Of a stretch of 7,620 nt of DNA, positions 5,620 to 7,620 are shown piece by piece. Source of the stretch: Solirubrobacterales bacterium (GTDB taxonomy: Bacteria > Actinomycetota > Thermoleophilia > Solirubrobacterales > Solirubrobacteraceae); assembly GCA_016215085.1 (NCBI GenBank), contig JACRMD010000092.1, positions 1 through 7,620 of the forward strand, read 5' to 3'. The position numbers and the translations under genes were made by a program. Each line of letters starts with the position of its first letter. Position 1 is the first letter of the stretch. Below the pieces are notes generated by a model. The model was not told the DNA's origin and did no database searches. It worked only from the letters and a program-made list of their open reading frames with translations.

Positions 5620-6396
5620 TCACAGTGCGAGCCAGTCGCCCGGCTGGAGCACGACGACGCGGACGCCGGGCGCGCGGACGCGCACGCGCTCGGCGAACGT
5701 GGTGCCGGGGACCTCGAGCACCCGGCTGTGCCGCCCTGCCGCGCCGTAGGGCAGGTACGTCCCCCAGTGGACGGGGATCGCGAGCGCGGGGCGCAGCAGC
5801 GCCGCCGCCTGGGCGGCCTGGTCGGGGTCCATGTGGCCGGGGCCCAGGCGCGTGCCCCAGCCCCAGACCGGCAGCAGCGCGACGTCGAGCCCGTCGCCGC
5901 CGATGGCGCGCATCCCGTCGAAGACCTCCGTGTCGCCCGCGAAGTAGACGCGCCGGCCGGCGCCCTCGACCACGAAGCCCAGCGCGCCCGTGCGCGAGGT
6001 GAGCGGCAGGCGGCGGTCGTCGTGGACCGCGCGGACGGCGCGCACGCGCGCGCCGTCGAACGACGCCTCCTCGCCCTCGCCGAGCTCGACGAGCTCGCGC
6101 CGCAGCGACCGCAGCGCGAACGTGCGGCCGCTGCCGCGGGGGACGACGACCGGCGTGGCCGCGTCGAGCATGCGCAGGGACGGGAGGTCGAGGTGGTCGT
6201 GGTGCAGGTGCGAGATGAGCACCGCGTCGAGCCGCCCGACCGCGGCGGGCGCGGGCCCGTGGCGGCGGAGGTGCGCGACGCGCGGGCGCAGCACCGGGTC
6301 GGTGAGCACCCGCGCGCCGTCGAGCTCGAGCAGGACGGTCGAGTGGCCCAGCCACGTCACGCGGTGCTCGGCGCGGGCGGTGACGGGGCCGGGCAT
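5620..6396 (-). CDS. Metallo-beta-lactamase-fold metal-dependent hydrolase (UlaG/NAPE-PLD-like)
   Basis: A 258-residue soluble hydrolase of the beta-lactamase_2 type. After a short lead the fold opens with VTWLGHSTVLLELDGARVLTDPVL (13-36), where GHST and TDP are typical of the UlaG/NAPE-PLD branch. The dinuclear metal site is visible as HLHHDH at 63-68 (HxHxDH pattern), a candidate His125 (AVHDD), Asp155 in YFAGDTEVF, and His210 in IPVHWGTY. There is no signal peptide or membrane segment. Relatives act on phosphodiesters, lactones or lipid head groups, so the substrate cannot be assigned; true beta-lactamase activity is unlikely. GGAGGG five bases before ATG 6396 supports the start. It sits 15 bases after the DUF1269 gene and 21 bases before cysE on the same strand, which implies shared transcription but not necessarily a role in cysteine metabolism. 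Confidence 0.9.
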   Translation of the reverse strand: MPGPVTARAEHRVTWLGHSTVLLELDGARVLTDPVLRPRVAHLRRHGPAPAAVGRLDAVLISHLHHDHLDLPSLRMLDAATPVVVPRGSGRTFALRSLRRELVELGEGEEASFDGARVRAVRAVHDDRRLPLTSRTGALGFVVEGAGRRVYFAGDTEVFDGMRAIGGDGLDVALLPVWGWGTRLGPGHMDPDQAAQAAALLRPALAIPVHWGTYLPYGAAGRHSRVLEVPGTTFAERVRVRAPGVRVVVLQPGDWLAL

Positions 6397-6401
6397 GCTC
6401 G

Positions 6402-6407
6402 CCCTCC
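6402..6407 (-). promoter_or_regulatory. Ribosome binding site of the metallo-hydrolase gene
   Basis: The minus strand reads GGAGGG, five bases before ATG 6396, in the 15-base gap after the DUF1269 stop. It supports the chosen start and independent initiation within a polycistronic message. Confidence 0.7.
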
Positions 6408-6411
6408 GGCC

Positions 6412-6912
6412 TCAGGCGGGCGCCTTGGCGCCCTGGCTGAGCGCCTCCTGCAGCGCCTCCTCGGTCTCGGTGCTGAGCGAGGTGTGGACGACCTCGCCGC
6501 CGTACTGCGAGATGCGCGGGAGGACCTTGTCCGGCGTGGACTCGCGCACGAGCACGAAGAGCGCCGCCCCGCCCGGCTGCATCTTGTCGCCGAGCTCCTT
6601 CATGAACTTGTCGTCGATGCCGTAGTCGGTCATCGCGCCGCCGGCCGCGCCGGCCGCGGCGCCGATGGCCATGCCCATCAGCGGCATCAGGAAGATCAGG
6701 CCGATGAGGCCGCCCCACAGCGCCCCGCCCGCGGCGCCGGCGCCGGTCGTGCTCACCGACTGCTTGAGCTTCAGCTTGCCGTCGTCGCGGCGGACGGCGA
6801 CGACCATGTCGTCGAGCTGGATGCTGTGCTCCTTCTGGAGCTGGCGGAGCGTGGCCCCAACCTCGTGGGCGGTGGCCTCGTCCGGGTAGGCGATGGCGAT
6901 CAGGTTGCTCAT
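6412..6912 (-). CDS. DUF1269 family glycine-zipper membrane-associated protein
   Basis: A 166-residue protein matching DUF1269. Residues 1-52 form an N-terminal alpha/beta segment (NLIAIAYPDEATAHEVGATLRQL, then LDDMVVAVRRDDGKLKLKQ). A Gly/Ala-rich hydrophobic stretch (57-94: GAGAAGGALWGGLIGLIFLMPLMGMAIGAAAGAAGGAM) resembles a glycine-zipper hairpin that could enter a membrane. A C-terminal segment ALFVLVRESTPDKVLPRISQYGGEVVHTSLS (117-147) echoes the N-terminal fold. Small proteins of this family appear in many actinobacteria and are often grouped with general stress genes; molecular function is unknown. ATG 6912 is the first plausible start and gives the family N-terminus MSNLIAIAYPDE; its ribosome site is weak. 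It lies 34 bases after the LuxR-type gene and 15 before the hydrolase. There is no signal peptide. Confidence 0.85.
   Translation of the reverse strand: MSNLIAIAYPDEATAHEVGATLRQLQKEHSIQLDDMVVAVRRDDGKLKLKQSVSTTGAGAAGGALWGGLIGLIFLMPLMGMAIGAAAGAAGGAMTDYGIDDKFMKELGDKMQPGGAALFVLVRESTPDKVLPRISQYGGEVVHTSLSTETEEALQEALSQGAKAPA
6418..6433. repeat. Short perfect inverted repeat at the 3' end of the DUF1269 gene
   Basis: GGGCGCC (6418-6424) and GGCGCCC (6427-6433) are exact seven-base arms around TT, within the last codons (GAKAP) of the DUF1269 gene. As a hairpin it would stand just before the hydrolase start and could trim or pause the transcript. No T-run follows, and in DNA this GC-rich it may be chance. 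Confidence 0.25.
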
Positions 6913-6946
6913 GCGCCCACGCTCGCGGACGGGGGCCGGGGCGTCG

Positions 6947-7620
6947 TCATCCCGATCGGGTGAACTCGGCCTCGACCAGCCCGATGGCGCGCGCGTGCGC
7001 GACGGCCTGCGAGCGCGAGCCGGCGTCGAGCTTGCGGTAGACCGCGTGGGCCTGCGTCTTGACCGTGTTGGCCGACACGTGCAGCCGCGTCGCGATCTCG
7101 GGGAAGGTCAGGTGGCTGGGCAGCAGCCGCAGCACGCGCAGCTCGGCCTTCGTGAGCGCCGACGGGCAGGCGACCGGGCCGGCCGCGTAGTCGTCGGCCT
7201 TGCCCCAGCCCTCGTCGATCCAGGCCCGCAGCTCCACCGCCCCGCCGCAGCGGCGCAGCAGGCGCGAGGCCTCGCCGAGCAGGCGGCGGGTCTCGGCGGC
7301 GTCGCTGAGCCGCAGCTCGGCCCGGGCGAGCGCGACCCGCGCCAGCGCGCCGTACCAGGGAGCGACGTCGGGCAGCGCGGCGAGCCGCGCCGTGGCCTCG
7401 CCGATGTCGGCGCGGGCGGCGTCGAGGCCTCCGCGCCGGGCGAGCACGAGCGCGTGGACCGCGTAGGTGAGCGCGGCGAGGGGGAACGCACCCTCGCCGC
7501 CGCCGTCCACGGCCGCTCGCGCCCGCCCGGCGACCGCCGCCGATTCCTCGTCGTCTCCGCCACAGAGGGCGAGGAAGGCCAGCTCCGCCAGGCAGAGGGA
7601 GCGGACCAGCGGCAGGTCGA
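6947..7620 (-). CDS. LuxR-family transcriptional regulator (TPR plus C-terminal HTH), 5' part outside window
   Basis: The reading frame stays open to the right edge, so only the C-terminal about 223 residues are present. The GTG at 7510 is merely an internal valine codon, since sensible TPR-like sequence continues upstream of it (LCLAELAFLALCGG). Most of the visible part is alpha-helical repeat rich in Ala/Leu/Arg (ALTYAVHALVLARRGGLDAARADIGEATARL, WYGALARVALARAELRLSDA), like the TPR region of MalT/LAL regulators. The last about 70 residues are a LuxR-type DNA-binding domain: ALTKAELRVLRLLPSHLTFPEIATRL, then HVSANTVKTQAHAVYRKL carrying the recognition helix, then SRSQAVAHARAIGLV. Whether an N-terminal AAA/NACHT-like ATPase domain is present cannot be seen, but is common in this class. 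It is the first gene of the minus-strand run and could control the genes behind it. Confidence 0.85.
   Translation of the reverse strand, partial: DLPLVRSLCLAELAFLALCGGDDEESAAVAGRARAAVDGGGEGAFPLAALTYAVHALVLARRGGLDAARADIGEATARLAALPDVAPWYGALARVALARAELRLSDAAETRRLLGEASRLLRRCGGAVELRAWIDEGWGKADDYAAGPVACPSALTKAELRVLRLLPSHLTFPEIATRLHVSANTVKTQAHAVYRKLDAGSRSQAVAHARAIGLVEAEFTRSG

Noticed and set aside
5620..6396. Antibiotic-resistance metallo-beta-lactamase
   Set aside because: It has no signal peptide and has the GHST/TDP features of the UlaG/NAPE-PLD branch rather than class B beta-lactamases.
5356..6963. 535-codon plus-strand open frame across cysE, hydrolase and DUF1269 genes
   Set aside because: It spans three well-supported minus-strand genes and their gaps and shows low-complexity high-GC translation without motifs.
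7108..7563. Alternative minus-strand ORF overlapping the LuxR-type gene
   Set aside because: It is an out-of-frame shadow; the other frame carries a clear LuxR helix-turn-helix and TPR-like helices and stays open to the window edge.

Overview
The DNA is extremely GC-rich with strong G/C bias at third codon positions, so long shadow ORFs lie opposite nearly every gene. Together with the gene families present (an AldB/ExaC aldehyde dehydrogenase paired with a DUF779 gene, a PLDc_N/SHOCT mini-membrane protein, a DUF1269 glycine-zipper protein, and a TPR plus LuxR-HTH regulator), this suggests a high-GC actinobacterium. A soil Thermoleophilia/Solirubrobacterales-type organism is a reasonable guess, but that is inference. 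No mobile elements, CRISPR arrays, tRNAs or rRNAs were seen.

Layout. Positions 1-113 hold little: possibly the last codons of a plus-strand gene, then a short convergent gap. Positions 114-1274 (minus) encode a zinc-dependent medium-chain alcohol dehydrogenase. A 110-bp divergent spacer separates it from a small plus-strand membrane protein (1385-1789). That gene converges on a minus-strand pair, aldehyde dehydrogenase then DUF779 (3665 down to 1786). The two convergent stop codons overlap inside the palindrome CTAG, in the loop of a perfect GC-only hairpin. The aldehyde dehydrogenase is preceded by a strong Shine-Dalgarno and a perfect 28-bp inverted repeat that looks like an operator.

Positions 3776-7620 are a continuous minus-strand run, in transcription order: LuxR-HTH regulator (cut by the window edge), DUF1269 protein, metallo-beta-lactamase-fold hydrolase, serine acetyltransferase (cysE) and O-acetylserine sulfhydrylase (cysK). 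Gaps are only 34, 15, 21 and 14 bp, so part or all of it may be one operon.

How the genes work together. CysE and CysK are the two steps from serine to cysteine, and CysE ends in the C-terminal isoleucine expected to dock into the CysK active site. The alcohol and aldehyde dehydrogenases could in principle act in sequence (alcohol to aldehyde to acid), but they are separate transcription units and their substrates cannot be read from sequence. Nothing here is clearly a new defence or mobile system. The most distinctive unexplained signals are the 28-bp inverted repeat, the convergent stop-codon hairpin, the conserved but functionally unassigned DUF779 partner, and the placement of stress-type genes directly upstream of cysteine biosynthesis.
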